A stretch of DNA of 64,000 nt from Rhodospirillales bacterium (GTDB taxonomy: Bacteria; Pseudomonadota; Alphaproteobacteria; Rhodospirillales; Defluviicoccaceae), in NCBI GenBank assembly GCA_016712375.1, contig JADJRE010000010.1:62001-126000 (forward strand), written 5' to 3'. The translations under genes and the position numbers were made by a program. A model generated the notes under the pieces. It saw nothing but the letters and a program-made list of their open reading frames with translations. It was not told where the DNA came from and made no database searches. Shown piece after piece: positions 18,573 through 26,997 of the stretch (position 1 is its first letter; each line of letters begins with the position of its first letter).

Positions 18573-18944
18573 CTACTGCTGCCAGTACGGCCTCGTGCCG
18601 TAAAAGTCGTGCACCTTTGAGCCGAAGTTCTGGTCTTCCAAGTCGTGGACTAGGTTATCCTCACTTGCGGCAGGCGCGCCCTCAAGCTTGTTTTTATCAA
18701 CGTCCAGCCGATACCCGCCAATATCGGTGTTGTAAGTCAGGGCATTCCAGGGAAGGGCGAAGTAATCGCTGCCCATCCCCATGATACCGCCCGAGGCCAT
18801 GGTGGCGTAGGCGACTTTGCCCGACTCCTTGTCGATCATCACGTTCTTGATGTTGCCGACCTTGTCGCCGCTAATGTTGTATACGGCGGTACCTTCTACC
18901 TTGTCGGCGGAAATGAGACGGGAGGTTTCGTGTGCACTCGCCAT
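18573..18944 (-). CDS. PRC-barrel domain protein
   Basis: The start MASAHETSRLISADK at 18944 follows a GGAG ribosome site. The 123-residue protein carries a PRC-barrel fold (VEGTAVYNISGDKVGNIKNVMIDKESGKVAYATM and DYFALPWNAL). These small proteins are common in alphaproteobacterial stress regulons and are thought to act as binding or scaffold modules. A consensus EcfG promoter sits about 40 bases upstream. The C-terminal tail, rich in Asp and aromatic residues, has no assigned role. Confidence 0.88.
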   Translation of the reverse strand: MASAHETSRLISADKVEGTAVYNISGDKVGNIKNVMIDKESGKVAYATMASGGIMGMGSDYFALPWNALTYNTDIGGYRLDVDKNKLEGAPAASEDNLVHDLEDQNFGSKVHDFYGTRPYWQQ

Positions 18945-18984
18945 GTGAAAGCTCCATCGTTGGCGATTTCGGTGATGGCGAAAC

Positions 18985-19009
18985 AACGCGGGCGAAAAGA
19001 ATCAGTTCC
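18985..19009 (-). promoter_or_regulatory. Putative EcfG promoter for the PRC-barrel gene
   Basis: Minus strand GGAAC, 16 bases, CGTT, an exact consensus match about 40 bases before the ATG at 18944. Confidence 0.78.
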
Positions 19010-19048
19010 GGCGCACCAGTGGCCGCAACAAGGTCGGCGGCGCTTTTA

Positions 19049-21197
19049 TTATAGCTCCACCGTTTCCGCAGCCTCGACATGGCGGGTAAACAGCACTAGC
19101 GAGCGAGGTTGTACCTCGTAGACAGCGCCGGCGGCCAGGATCGGCCCTACGGCGTTAATGTTGTTTTCGCTGGCAGTGTCTGCGACCACCCGCCAGTCCG
19201 TGTCGATTTCGATCAATGGCAGCGTCCACTCAACGGGCTCGTGAAACGCGTTGAAGGCGATGAAGAAACTGTCGTCCGGCTGAGCCTCTCCGAGCGGCGT
19301 CAAGTGCAACTCGCCCGCCTCACCTCGAACTAGATAGCCGAGACACTTGGCAGAAGGATCACTCCAATCATCGCTCGAGAATTCCTCGCCGTTCGGCTTA
19401 TACCAGGTGACGTCGCGGATCTCGGTTCCTGGAATGAACTCGGCGTGAAAAAAGTGTGAGCGGTGAAAGACGATGTGGTCGCGGCGCATTGCTACCATGT
19501 GCCGTACAAAGGCGAAAAAATGGCGGTCATCTTCGCTGATACCCTCCCAGTCGATCCAGCTGATTTCACTGTCCTGACAGTAAGCGTTGTTGTTGCCGCC
19601 CTGGCTGCGACCAATTTCGTCACCCGCGACCAGCATCGGAACGCCCTGCGATAACAGCATCGTCGCCATGAGGTTGCGGCGCTGCCGAAGCCGCAAAGTC
19701 TTCACATCTACGTCGTCGGTCGGGCCTTCAACGCCACAGTTCCAGCTGTTGTTGTTGTCGGTGCCGTCACGGTTATCCCTCGTGGTTCGCTTCGTTGTGC
19801 TTCTCGTTGTAGCTGACGGTATCGGCGAGCGTGAAACCATCATGAGCAGTGACGAAATTTACTGATGCCCATGGACACCGGCCGTGGCTGTCAAACAAGT
19901 CGGCGGAGCCGGTGAGTCGGGTTGCGAACTCGGGAAGCTGCGCATCGTCCCCCTTCCAATAGCGGCGCACCGTATCCCGGTAGCGGTCGTTCCATTCAGC
20001 CCAGCCCGCCGGAAAGCCCCCTACGCGATAGCCGCCGTCGCCGACGTCCCACGGTTCGGCAATAAGCTGCACAACGGAAAGTACCGGATCCTGGCGCATG
20101 GCATCGAGGAAGCCGCAGTGATGGTCGAATTGGCCATTTTCCTCGCGAGCAAGCGTCGATGCCAGGTCGAAGCGAAAGCCGTCGACGTGCATCTCCGAGA
20201 CCCAGTAGCGCAACGAGTCCATGACGAGTTGCAGCACACGTGGGTGGCGGAGGTTGAACACATTGCCGCAACCGGTGAAATCCATGTAATAGCGCGGATT
20301 TTCATGCACAAGATGGTAATACGAGGCGTTATCGATGCCGCGGAAGGATAAAGTGGGGCCCATCTGGTTGCCTTCGGCGGTGTGGTTATATACGACGTCC
20401 AAAATCACTTCAATGCCAGCAGTATGCATGATTTGTACAAACGTCTTAAACTCTCCCAGATACTTCGACGTAAGGTAACGGGGATCTGGGGCAAAGAACC
20501 CAAGCGTGTTATAGCCCCAGTAGTTGCTGAGTCCTCGCTCTATAAGATGGCGATCGTCAAGAAAAAGCTGAACAGGCAATAGCTCAACGGCAGTAACGCC
20601 AAGCTTCGTTAAGTGTTCGACGACAGCTGGCTCGCTCAAACCAGAGAAGGTGCCGCGGAAGTGTTCCGGCACTTCCGGATGGCTCTGGGTAAAGCCCTTA
20701 ACGTGCATCTCATAAAGTACGCTAGCGTGCCATTCGGTACGAGGCGGCCTGTCCTCGCCCCAAGTGAAGGCAGTGTCAACCACCCGGCATTTCGGCATCC
20801 ACGCGGCGTTGTCGCGCGCATCAAAGCTCAGGTCAGCGTCCGGATGATTGATCTCGTAGCCGAAATGAGCGTCGTTCCAGACCAAGTCACCGACAACGCT
20901 CTTGGCGTACGGATCGAGCAGCAACTTGTGATGATTGAAGCGATGCCCCCGTAGTGGCTCATATGGCCCGGCGACTCGGTACCCGTACAGCTGGCCAGGC
21001 CGAACCTCTGGAAGATAGGCGTGCCAGACTTCATCAGTGTATTCGCAGAGTTTCAGGCGCTCGATTTCGGCTTTGCCATCATCGTCAAATAAACAAAGCT
21101 CAACGCGTTCTGCATTTTCTGAAAAGAGGGCGAAGTTTACACCGCGGCCGTCCCAGGTCGCACCAAGGGGATACGGCAGTCCTGGCCAGACGCGCAT
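19049..21197 (-). CDS. glgX: Glycogen debranching enzyme GlgX (one frameshift)
   Basis: This GH13 isoamylase-type enzyme has about 715 residues. It starts MRVWPGLPYPLGATWDGRGVNFALFSENA. The catalytic region shows ILDVVYNHTAEG, VDGFRFDLAS (nucleophile Asp), LIAEPWDVG (acid Glu) and FVTAHDGFTLADTV. At 19777-19779 an extra G in a GGG breaks the motif ANHEDNRDGTDNN; removing it joins the frame to SWNCGVEGPTDD and the C-terminal beta domain. GlgX removes short branches left by glycogen phosphorylase. A consensus EcfG promoter lies upstream, linking glycogen breakdown to the general stress response. Confidence 0.92.
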
Positions 21198-21290
21198 GAT
21201 ATGTCCTCCATCTGTTTCAGAAGTGGCTCAGCCGCGAAAAGACCAGTGCGGCCGAAGATCAAGCTGGACTAGATCATCAAGCTTGAGTCA

Positions 21291-21316
21291 AACGCAGGTT
21301 CTCCCACCGCAGTTCC
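21291..21316 (-). promoter_or_regulatory. Putative EcfG promoter for glgX
   Basis: Minus strand GGAAC, 17 bases, CGTT, about 95 bases before the glgX start. It diverges from the site at 21344. Confidence 0.72.
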
Positions 21317-21343
21317 CTGACGCACCGACTCCGCCCGGGGGAC

Positions 21344-21369
21344 GGAACCACTTTCGGTGCCCCAGCGTT
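21344..21369 (+). promoter_or_regulatory. Putative EcfG promoter for the small acidic protein gene
   Basis: GGAAC, 17 bases, CGTT, ending 33 bases before the ATG at 21403. Confidence 0.75.
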
Positions 21370-21402
21370 GTCGGCGACACACCCTGAGTAAGGAACGACG
21401 TC

Positions 21403-21618
21403 ATGACCGAGCAAGAGAACGAGGGAGAAGGCAGCCGCACCGCCGCCAAAGCCTATAACGAGCAGACGAAGAAATTTGCCAACACGGGCGATGTCGAAGG
21501 CCAGGCTCGCAAGGCGGCAGAGGCTCTTGACAGTAGTGAGGGTGCTGAACTGCGCCGCGCCGAAGAGGAAGGGCGTGCAAAGCGGGCCGCGGATTCCAAG
21601 ATCGCGCGCGAACCCTGA
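21403..21618 (+). CDS. Small hydrophilic stress-associated protein, 71 residues
   Basis: The protein starts MTEQENEGEGSRTAAKAYNEQ and contains ARKAAEALDSSEGAELRRAEEEG. It is highly charged and rich in Ala and Glu. It resembles short alphaproteobacterial proteins of unknown function that share the segments AAKAYNE and AAEALDGPEGEELRRAEEEGK. A ribosome site (AAGGAACG) precedes the ATG and a consensus EcfG promoter lies just upstream. It has no enzyme motif and is probably unstructured or helical. Confidence 0.75.
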   Translation: MTEQENEGEGSRTAAKAYNEQTKKFANTGDVEGQARKAAEALDSSEGAELRRAEEEGRAKRAADSKIAREP

Positions 21619-21714
21619 TCACCGCCTTCTTTAGCGCGGCCGGGCGCAGAACTACTGCGCCCCCGCGGCATCCAAGATTGCTTAGCTCCTGAACTTCTCG
21701 GCGGCTCCCTGAGT

Positions 21715-22541
21715 TCAGGCCGTCCGCCGGCTTCCATCGGCAGCGATCAGGTTGGCGGTCCGCTCAAAAAACAGCGCCTGACTTATCGCCGCTTTTATCT
21801 GCTCCGGCTGATAGGGCTTGGTTACCAAAAACGTTGGTCCGGCCGGCGCCCCATGAGCAATCGCTCAGGGAACGCCGTGATGAAGATCACAGGTACTTCG
21901 AAGGTTGTGAGAATTTCGCGCACTGCATCGATCCCGGACGAGCCATCGGCAAGCTGAATGTCGGCCAGCACCAAACCCGGGCGGCCTTCCCGGGCAGTCC
22001 TAACTGCAGCATCGCGCGTCGTCGCAACGTCCAGAACATGGTGGCCCAGGTTGCTGACGATCTGCTCCAATTCCATGGCGATGACTGCTTCGTCCTCGAT
22101 GATCAGGACCGACGTCGTCATCTGCCGATCAATCTCTGCTACCGCTTGGGCAACCAGGTCGCCGACAACCTCCGGTCCCAGGTTGAGGATGACCGAGGTC
22201 TCTTCGATGCTAAAGCCTTCCATGACCGTTAGCAGCAAGGCCTGCCGATTGAGAGGTGTCAACTGAGACAGCCGCTTCGCCGCAACACGCTCCGCAGCCT
22301 GCACGGCAGGTCCAGGTTCGGCAATCTCGGCACCGACTGAGACTGAACTCCAGATCACATGGAACGTTTTGTAGAGGCCAATGCGGGGCTCAATCTTCGG
22401 AAATTCGCCAGGAGCAGCGATGACGCTTTCCAATGTTGCCGCTACGTAAGCATCACCGGCTTCCTGATTTCCGGTCAGCGCCCGAGCATGTCGGCGCAGA
22501 TAGGGAAGAAGTGGAGCAATTCGATCCGACAATCCAGGCAT
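21715..22541 (-). CDS. phyR: General stress response regulator PhyR (one frameshift)
   Basis: ATG 22541 follows GAGGAA. The N-terminal half is an ECF sigma-like domain (RIAPLLPYLRRHARALTGNQEAGDAYVAATLE and LLLTVMEGFSIEETSVILN). The C-terminal half is a receiver (SVLIIEDEAVIAMELEQI) with phosphoacceptor Asp in LVLADIQLADGSSG. Near 21840 a shift in a GC-rich run breaks the end; the other frame restores GPTFLVTKPYQPEQIKAAISQAL, including the conserved Lys, and stops at 21715. When phosphorylated, PhyR binds the anti-sigma factor NepR and frees EcfG. It is divergent from nepR-ecfG, the common arrangement. Confidence 0.93.
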
Positions 22542-22634
22542 CGTTCCTCTACCCCATTTTCGCTGGAGGGTTCCCCGCCGCAAGTCAGAACGGCTTCCGT
22601 TTTCAAAACATGCTATACGATGCGACGAATCCTG

Positions 22635-22660
22635 GGAACACAATAACCCACCGAGCGGTT
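22635..22660 (+). promoter_or_regulatory. Putative EcfG promoter for nepR-ecfG
   Basis: GGAAC, 17 bases, GGTT, about 50 bases before the nepR start, as expected for autoregulation of the locus. Confidence 0.72.
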
Positions 22661-22710
22661 TGTATCCGTCCCAGGGCGTCCCCTACCTTGCAGCGGACCG
22701 GGCAACGTGT

Positions 22711-23028
22711 ATGAGCGAACATGGGAAAGATCCAGCGGAACACAATATGCCCGCGTCTCCAAGACAGCAGACTTCAGAACCGACGGTGAGCGAGCGAAGC
22801 GACTGGATCGGCCAGCATTTGCGGAAGATCTATGATGAAGCGGTCAATGAACCCATTCCCGATCGCTTGAAGGCGCTTTTAGAGAAGTTGGACGATGACG
22901 AGGGCAAGGGATCAAAAGTTGACGCAAGGCGACGCAGAGATAGACGTTCGCCCGCTGATCATCGACGCCATGCCGAGCCTGCGAGCATTCGCACGCAGCC
23001 TAACAAACGATCGGGATCGGGCCGATGA
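22711..23028 (+). CDS. nepR: Anti-sigma factor NepR
   Basis: ATG 22711 begins a short acidic protein whose core WIGQHLRKIYDEAVNEPIPDRLKALLEKLDD is the NepR signature helix region that binds EcfG or PhyR. Functional homology ends near base 22905. The open frame then runs on to 23028 through the start of ecfG with low-complexity Arg-rich sequence, which is unlike NepR. A one-base shift near 22900 would instead end the protein at TGA 22920-22922, overlapping a TTG start of ecfG. I therefore think the true product is about 70 residues. Confidence 0.85.
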   Translation: MSEHGKDPAEHNMPASPRQQTSEPTVSERSDWIGQHLRKIYDEAVNEPIPDRLKALLEKLDDDEGKGSKVDARRRRDRRSPADHRRHAEPASIRTQPNKRSGSGR

Positions 23029-23452
23029 TCTTGTTCAAGAGACGGTCGTCAAGGCATTAAGTAATCTTGATCGCTTCAAAGCGGGGACTAATATCCGCGC
23101 GTGGCTTTTTACCATTTTGCGCAATCATTTTTTTTCCGAGTTGCGAAAAAAGCGGCGAGAAATCGCAGACGTCGATGGCAAGCACGCCGCTCAATTGACG
23201 ACGCGGCCGACACAGCTGGAAAAAGTGGAGTTCGCGGATTTTCGTAAGGCTCTTGTGAAGCTATCGACAGAGCAACGGGAGGCTTTGATCCTTGTTGGTC
23301 CGGCCGGCTTCTCCTATGAAGAAGCCGCCGGCATTTGCTGCTGTGCAGTCGGCACGATCAAGAGCCGCGTCAATCGCGCCCGTACTCGTCTCGCCGAGCT
23401 GCTAGAGGGCGAAATTGCGCGCGACAAGTCTGGCAAGGCGGAGGTTGCCTGA
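22895..23452 (+). CDS. ecfG: ECF sigma factor EcfG
   Basis: This is the sigma factor of the general stress response, up to 185 residues. Region 2 is clear (MPSLRAFARSLTNDRDRADDLVQETVVKAL and RAWLFTILRNHFF), and so is region 4 (LSTEQREALILVGPAGFSYEEAAGICCCAVGTIKSRVNRAR). The ATG at 22895 overlaps nepR, while TTG 22919 is an alternative that would give a tight overlap. EcfG directs RNA polymerase to GGAAC-N16/17-CGTT promoters, and eleven or twelve such sites flank this locus. The doubled Cys in GICCCAVGT is slightly unusual for region 4. Confidence 0.95.
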   Translation: MTRARDQKLTQGDAEIDVRPLIIDAMPSLRAFARSLTNDRDRADDLVQETVVKALSNLDRFKAGTNIRAWLFTILRNHFFSELRKKRREIADVDGKHAAQLTTRPTQLEKVEFADFRKALVKLSTEQREALILVGPAGFSYEEAAGICCCAVGTIKSRVNRARTRLAELLEGEIARDKSGKAEVA

Positions 23453-23470
23453 GGTTAGTTTAAGGCAGCT

Positions 23471-25453
23471 TCAACCTCGCCTGTCTCCCAACCGCTGTCG
23501 AGCTTTCCCGATCAGTTCCGCGCACGGTGCGTCTTTCCCCGGTCCAACGTCTATCGGCGGCAGCAGCCCTGTGACCACCGTCAGCGCAGCATTCAGTACT
23601 TTCTTCAAGCCTCCCTCGACGCCGATATCAGCAGGGTCCGGAAAGGCATCCGGCTGGGCCAAGGTGCCCTGCACGGAAATTGGCGTTCGTAATGTGAACG
23701 GGCTGAAGTCTTTCGGATAGGGCGATAGCCTCAGATCAAGGCGTTCTTCGCGCATGTTGATGGTGCCGGACCCAACGACGTTGGTGTCCGTCGTATCAAA
23801 AACCAGCGTTCGTGCGTTGAATATGCCCTGCTTGGCGCCGAGGTCGGCGACGATGCAGCGAACAGGGATGCTCTCATCCCCCTCAATCAGAATGCCCAGC
23901 GACTCGACGATATCGAGCCCCATCAACTCAACGAGAAGCCGACTGAACCGACCGTCTGTCATCACCACCATGACATCACCGTTAGCGCTGCCCGCGATAT
24001 CGGCAACCGACGTCCCGGTCGAGGAAAGTTTAATGCGGCCGTTGAAAGAGCCGGCGGTCTCCCGGACGAATTCGCTCCCCTGCAGTAAGCGCCTCAGGTC
24101 GACGTGTTCGATCACAGCTTCGATGTCGCTTCTAACTGGCTGTTCGCCACCGTAGAGCGAGAAGAAAAGGCGCACGTTGCCTTTGCCAATGGCGAAGGTT
24201 GCGGGCTGAACTCGGAAAGTCCCGTCGTCCAAAGAAACCTTGGCCTCAAGCGTATCGATCGGCACCTTGGGAGTAACGATACGGGTGCCCTTAAAGCTGA
24301 TATCGGCATCAACCGCTCGAAGTTTGCTCAGGTCGATTTCCTTGTCGGGAAGGATCTTTCCTCCTGGACGAGCTTCGATCTTGGCATCGGGGCCGCCTTC
24401 CGAGGCACCAATAAAACCCGCGAGATCCTTCAAATCGAGTAGTTTTGAGACGACGTCGCCACGGATTTGCGGTCGCTGGCGGCCTAGATCGATGGCAACG
24501 TCCCCGCGCATATCGCTGTCGCCAAGTTTTCCAGCAAAGCCTTTAAACACCCAGGCTCCGCCTTTCCGCTCAAGACGTCCCGACAACTGGTAAGGCGGGC
24601 TGGGTGGTATTGGGATTCCCGTCAACGGAAACAAATCGGACAGATCGTTGCCAGCGATTTCGAGTTGCAGGTTCAGTCCCTGCAGCGCGCGCGGCTCAGC
24701 GATTGTTCCATCAATGCGCATGCGAATATCCCCCGCCGAAAGGGCAACGTTGAGGGGATACGGCTGCTTATCCGCTTCGAGCACCGTCAACGATCCCAGT
24801 GTTGCCTTGAACTTGGCTGGGCGGCCCTGATACGACCCGGAGCCATCGAACGCCATCTGCCGCCGCTGCTGGTCTTCTCCGCCTTCCAGGCTGTCGACGA
24901 TCAGCACTGTGTTTTTCTTCGCGAAGCGATCGTGGAAATCGACACGGACTTTCTCGACGTGCAGTGATTGCACAAGAGGCAGGTTGATTGTTCCGTCGTC
25001 CGTGGCTGCGGGTTTGGCAGCCGAGTCGTCCTTGTCGTCCTTGCGCCCGAACTCCCAGTTGCCCTGGCCGCGCTCGTTCCGTTCGAGGTTGGCCTGTACG
25101 TCTTTAACCGCCAACGACGGAATAACGACATCTCCGGACAGCAGCGGTCGCAGCGCAACTGAAACGGCCAAATCTCCGACCCGCAGCATCTGGTCAGCCC
25201 GGCCCCAGGGGGTGTTGGCGAGTGCCAGACCCTGCACTTCTATCGAAGTTACGCGCCCCAGATCGACGTCAAGGTCGCCCGAGATCGTCACCGTACGACC
25301 CAGAAGTCCGCTGGCAAGGCGCGCGAGCAGGGGTCGCGCGTCGTTCCACTCAAAGAAGAGAGCGAAAACGGCGATAGCAACCAAAGGGATAGCCACCAGT
25401 AGCGCTAATAACGACCCGATTACCCAGCTGATTTGTCGGAGTCCACGGCGCAT
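23471..25453 (-). CDS. AsmA family membrane-anchored protein
   Basis: This is an intact 660-residue protein. One N-terminal transmembrane helix (WVIGSLLALLVAIPLVAIAVFALFF) is followed by a long periplasmic beta-rich region of the AsmA type (LLGRTVTISGDLDVDLGR, LANTPWGRADQMLRVGDL, SGDVVIPSLAVKDVQANLER). The C terminus has the AsmA-like LRLSPYPKDFSPFTLRTPISVQGTLAQP. AsmA-like proteins take part in lipid transport or outer-membrane homeostasis. A consensus EcfG promoter lies about 35 bases upstream, so envelope maintenance seems to be part of the stress regulon here. Confidence 0.88.
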   Translation of the reverse strand: MRRGLRQISWVIGSLLALLVAIPLVAIAVFALFFEWNDARPLLARLASGLLGRTVTISGDLDVDLGRVTSIEVQGLALANTPWGRADQMLRVGDLAVSVALRPLLSGDVVIPSLAVKDVQANLERNERGQGNWEFGRKDDKDDSAAKPAATDDGTINLPLVQSLHVEKVRVDFHDRFAKKNTVLIVDSLEGGEDQQRRQMAFDGSGSYQGRPAKFKATLGSLTVLEADKQPYPLNVALSAGDIRMRIDGTIAEPRALQGLNLQLEIAGNDLSDLFPLTGIPIPPSPPYQLSGRLERKGGAWVFKGFAGKLGDSDMRGDVAIDLGRQRPQIRGDVVSKLLDLKDLAGFIGASEGGPDAKIEARPGGKILPDKEIDLSKLRAVDADISFKGTRIVTPKVPIDTLEAKVSLDDGTFRVQPATFAIGKGNVRLFFSLYGGEQPVRSDIEAVIEHVDLRRLLQGSEFVRETAGSFNGRIKLSSTGTSVADIAGSANGDVMVVMTDGRFSRLLVELMGLDIVESLGILIEGDESIPVRCIVADLGAKQGIFNARTLVFDTTDTNVVGSGTINMREERLDLRLSPYPKDFSPFTLRTPISVQGTLAQPDAFPDPADIGVEGGLKKVLNAALTVVTGLLPPIDVGPGKDAPCAELIGKARQRLGDRRG

Positions 25454-25489
25454 CGTCGTTGACCTGTAATTGTTACAGCGGTGCTGGGG

Positions 25490-25514
25490 AACGTGTCGAT
25501 AGGGACGGGGTTCC
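25490..25514 (-). promoter_or_regulatory. Putative EcfG promoter for the AsmA-like gene
   Basis: Minus strand GGAAC, 16 bases, CGTT, an exact match about 37 bases before the start at 25453. Confidence 0.78.
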
Positions 25515-25573
25515 AGGTGAAGCCGAATTCGCCAGCTCGGGTGATACTAGATCCCAGTCGAAATGCAGGATCC

Positions 25574-25598
25574 GGAACTTGGTCCGCTGCCTTGCGTT
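25574..25598 (+). promoter_or_regulatory. Putative EcfG promoter for the small gene at 25638
   Basis: GGAAC, 16 bases, CGTT, an exact match ending 40 bases before the ATG at 25638. Confidence 0.75.
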
Positions 25599-25637
25599 AT
25601 TGTTCTCATCTCCAGCAGCTTTCGATGAGCGACATCC

Positions 25638-25826
25638 ATGTGCAACCCCGAGACTTCAAACAAGCCTCGTCCCTCGTCACAACCGGACGCCGAAAGAAAA
25701 AACGACGAGAGCGAAGAAGAACGCCTCGACGCAGCTATCGAGGATTCGATGGAGGCGAGCGATCCGCCGGCCTTATACGGTGGAAGCGCTGGAGCGCCGA
25801 AAGGGCGCGAGTCTTCAAAATCCTGA
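25638..25826 (+). CDS. Small acidic protein with an ASDPPAL motif, 62 residues
   Basis: The frame from ATG 25638 encodes a hydrophilic protein ending DAAIEDSMEASDPPALYGGS. The block Leu-Asp-x-Ala-Ile-x-Asp-Ser-x-x-Ala-Ser-Asp-Pro-Pro recurs in many short uncharacterised stress proteins of Alphaproteobacteria, usually as SFPASDPP. An overlapping frame from ATG 25626 gives a basic protein without such a motif and is less likely. A consensus EcfG promoter is placed exactly for this gene. Function unknown. Confidence 0.68.
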   Translation: MCNPETSNKPRPSSQPDAERKNDESEEERLDAAIEDSMEASDPPALYGGSAGAPKGRESSKS

Positions 25827-25890
25827 CCCTTGAGGTCGCGAGCCGGCTGTTCTCGCTTCGGCAGCCGTTTTGACTTGTGATCATGATGCC

Positions 25891-25915
25891 GGAACTTTGC
25901 TGTCCGGCTGACGTT
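25891..25915 (+). promoter_or_regulatory. Putative EcfG promoter for the membrane protein gene
   Basis: GGAAC, 16 bases, CGTT, an exact match ending 62 bases before the ATG at 25978. Confidence 0.76.
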
Positions 25916-25977
25916 TGCGACGAAACCGGCGGTTGTCGCCGTAATCAAGCGCACGACCTTTATGAGGAGACCCTATC

Positions 25978-26901
25978 ATGGCACTCCAGCAAACTGTGGG
26001 CTCAGTCCCGCCGGCCGTTCGCTCTCCCGGCGAATTGGCCCCTCTAACAATTAAGCGCATCTCGTGGGGCGCCGTTCTCGCCGGCGTCATAACAACCCTG
26101 GCATTGCAGCTGGTCCTCAGCCTGCTCGGCGTCGCCATTGGCGCCAGTACGATCGATCCGATGCAAGATGGTTCTCCCCAGGCCTCCAGTTTGGGAACGG
26201 GCGCCGGGCTGTGGTGGGTCGGAACTGCCTTGGTGTCGGTGTTCGCCGGCGGCTGGGTTGCCGGTCGGCTGGCCGGCGTACCGGTCCGCACGGATGGTCT
26301 GTTGCACGGCTTCGTCGCGTGGGGGCTTGCTACGCTCTTGCTCTTCTACATGCTGACGACGACCGTCGGAAGCCTGGTTGGTGGGGCTTTCAATGTTGTC
26401 GGCTCAGTAGTCAGTGGCGCGGCGCGCGGCGGCGCCGAAGTTGCCCAAGATCGAGGAGGCCAGCCTCTCGGCAACATTGAGGGCCAGATCCGACAGATGT
26501 TGGGAAGCGCTGGTCTCAATGTTGATCAGGCCACCCGGCAACTGGGCGACGCAGCGCGGGACGAGAATGTCCGCGAGGTGGTTCGTAAGATCATTACCGC
26601 CGGGCCGCAGGGCTTAAGTCCGGCCGACCGCGAGTCGGCGATTACTGCATTGACGACCCACACCGGCCTGTCCCGGCCGGCGGCAGAGCAGCAAATCGCC
26701 GAATGGGAACGATCCTATGCCCAGGCAGCAGCGCAGGCTCGCGAAGCTGGTGAGGCGACGGCAGACGCGGTGACTCAAGGAGCAATCTGGACATTCATTG
26801 CGCTTACGCTCGGCGCCGTAGCGGCTGCGGTTGGCGGGATGCTCGGAACACCCCGCGACCTCGGGATCGGCCGATCGACGAGCGTGCCGGTCCACCACTG
26901 A
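25978..26901 (+). CDS. Four-helix membrane protein of unknown function (PhnA-like annotation family)
   Basis: This 307-residue protein follows a GAGGAGA ribosome site. It opens with a Pro-rich segment and the motif RISWGAVLAGVITTLALQLVLSLLGVAIGA, then two more helices (GLWWVGTALVSVFAGGWVAGRLAG and GLATLLLFYMLTTTVGSLVGG). A soluble Gln/Ala-rich region has a repeated pattern of helix and VREVVRKIITAGPQGLSPADRESA, and a final helix precedes the C terminus. Proteins with this plan are often labelled PhnA-like, without evidence of phosphonate metabolism. The EcfG promoter suggests a stress-related membrane function. Confidence 0.8.
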   Translation: MALQQTVGSVPPAVRSPGELAPLTIKRISWGAVLAGVITTLALQLVLSLLGVAIGASTIDPMQDGSPQASSLGTGAGLWWVGTALVSVFAGGWVAGRLAGVPVRTDGLLHGFVAWGLATLLLFYMLTTTVGSLVGGAFNVVGSVVSGAARGGAEVAQDRGGQPLGNIEGQIRQMLGSAGLNVDQATRQLGDAARDENVREVVRKIITAGPQGLSPADRESAITALTTHTGLSRPAAEQQIAEWERSYAQAAAQAREAGEATADAVTQGAIWTFIALTLGAVAAAVGGMLGTPRDLGIGRSTSVPVHH

Positions 26902-26932
26902 CCGATCGGCCTCGCACCCTGTTAAGGAAGAT

Positions 26933-26985
26933 GCCGGCACGGCCTGGGTGTTTTGACGCCCTGGCCGTGCCGGTTGTTGTTTGTG
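26933..26985. terminator. Hairpin terminator between convergent genes
   Basis: GCCGGCACGGCC (26933-26944) pairs with GGCCGTGCCGGT (26963-26974), with one weak pair, and is followed by a T-rich stretch TTGTTGTTTG. It lies between the membrane protein gene and the converging multicopper oxidase gene. Confidence 0.65.
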
Positions 26986-26997
26986 AGGAAGGCAAGA

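Noticed and set aside
22543..22575. GTTCC motifs upstream of phyR as an EcfG promoter
   Set aside because: No GTT-type -10 partner at 16-17 bases was found on the minus strand.
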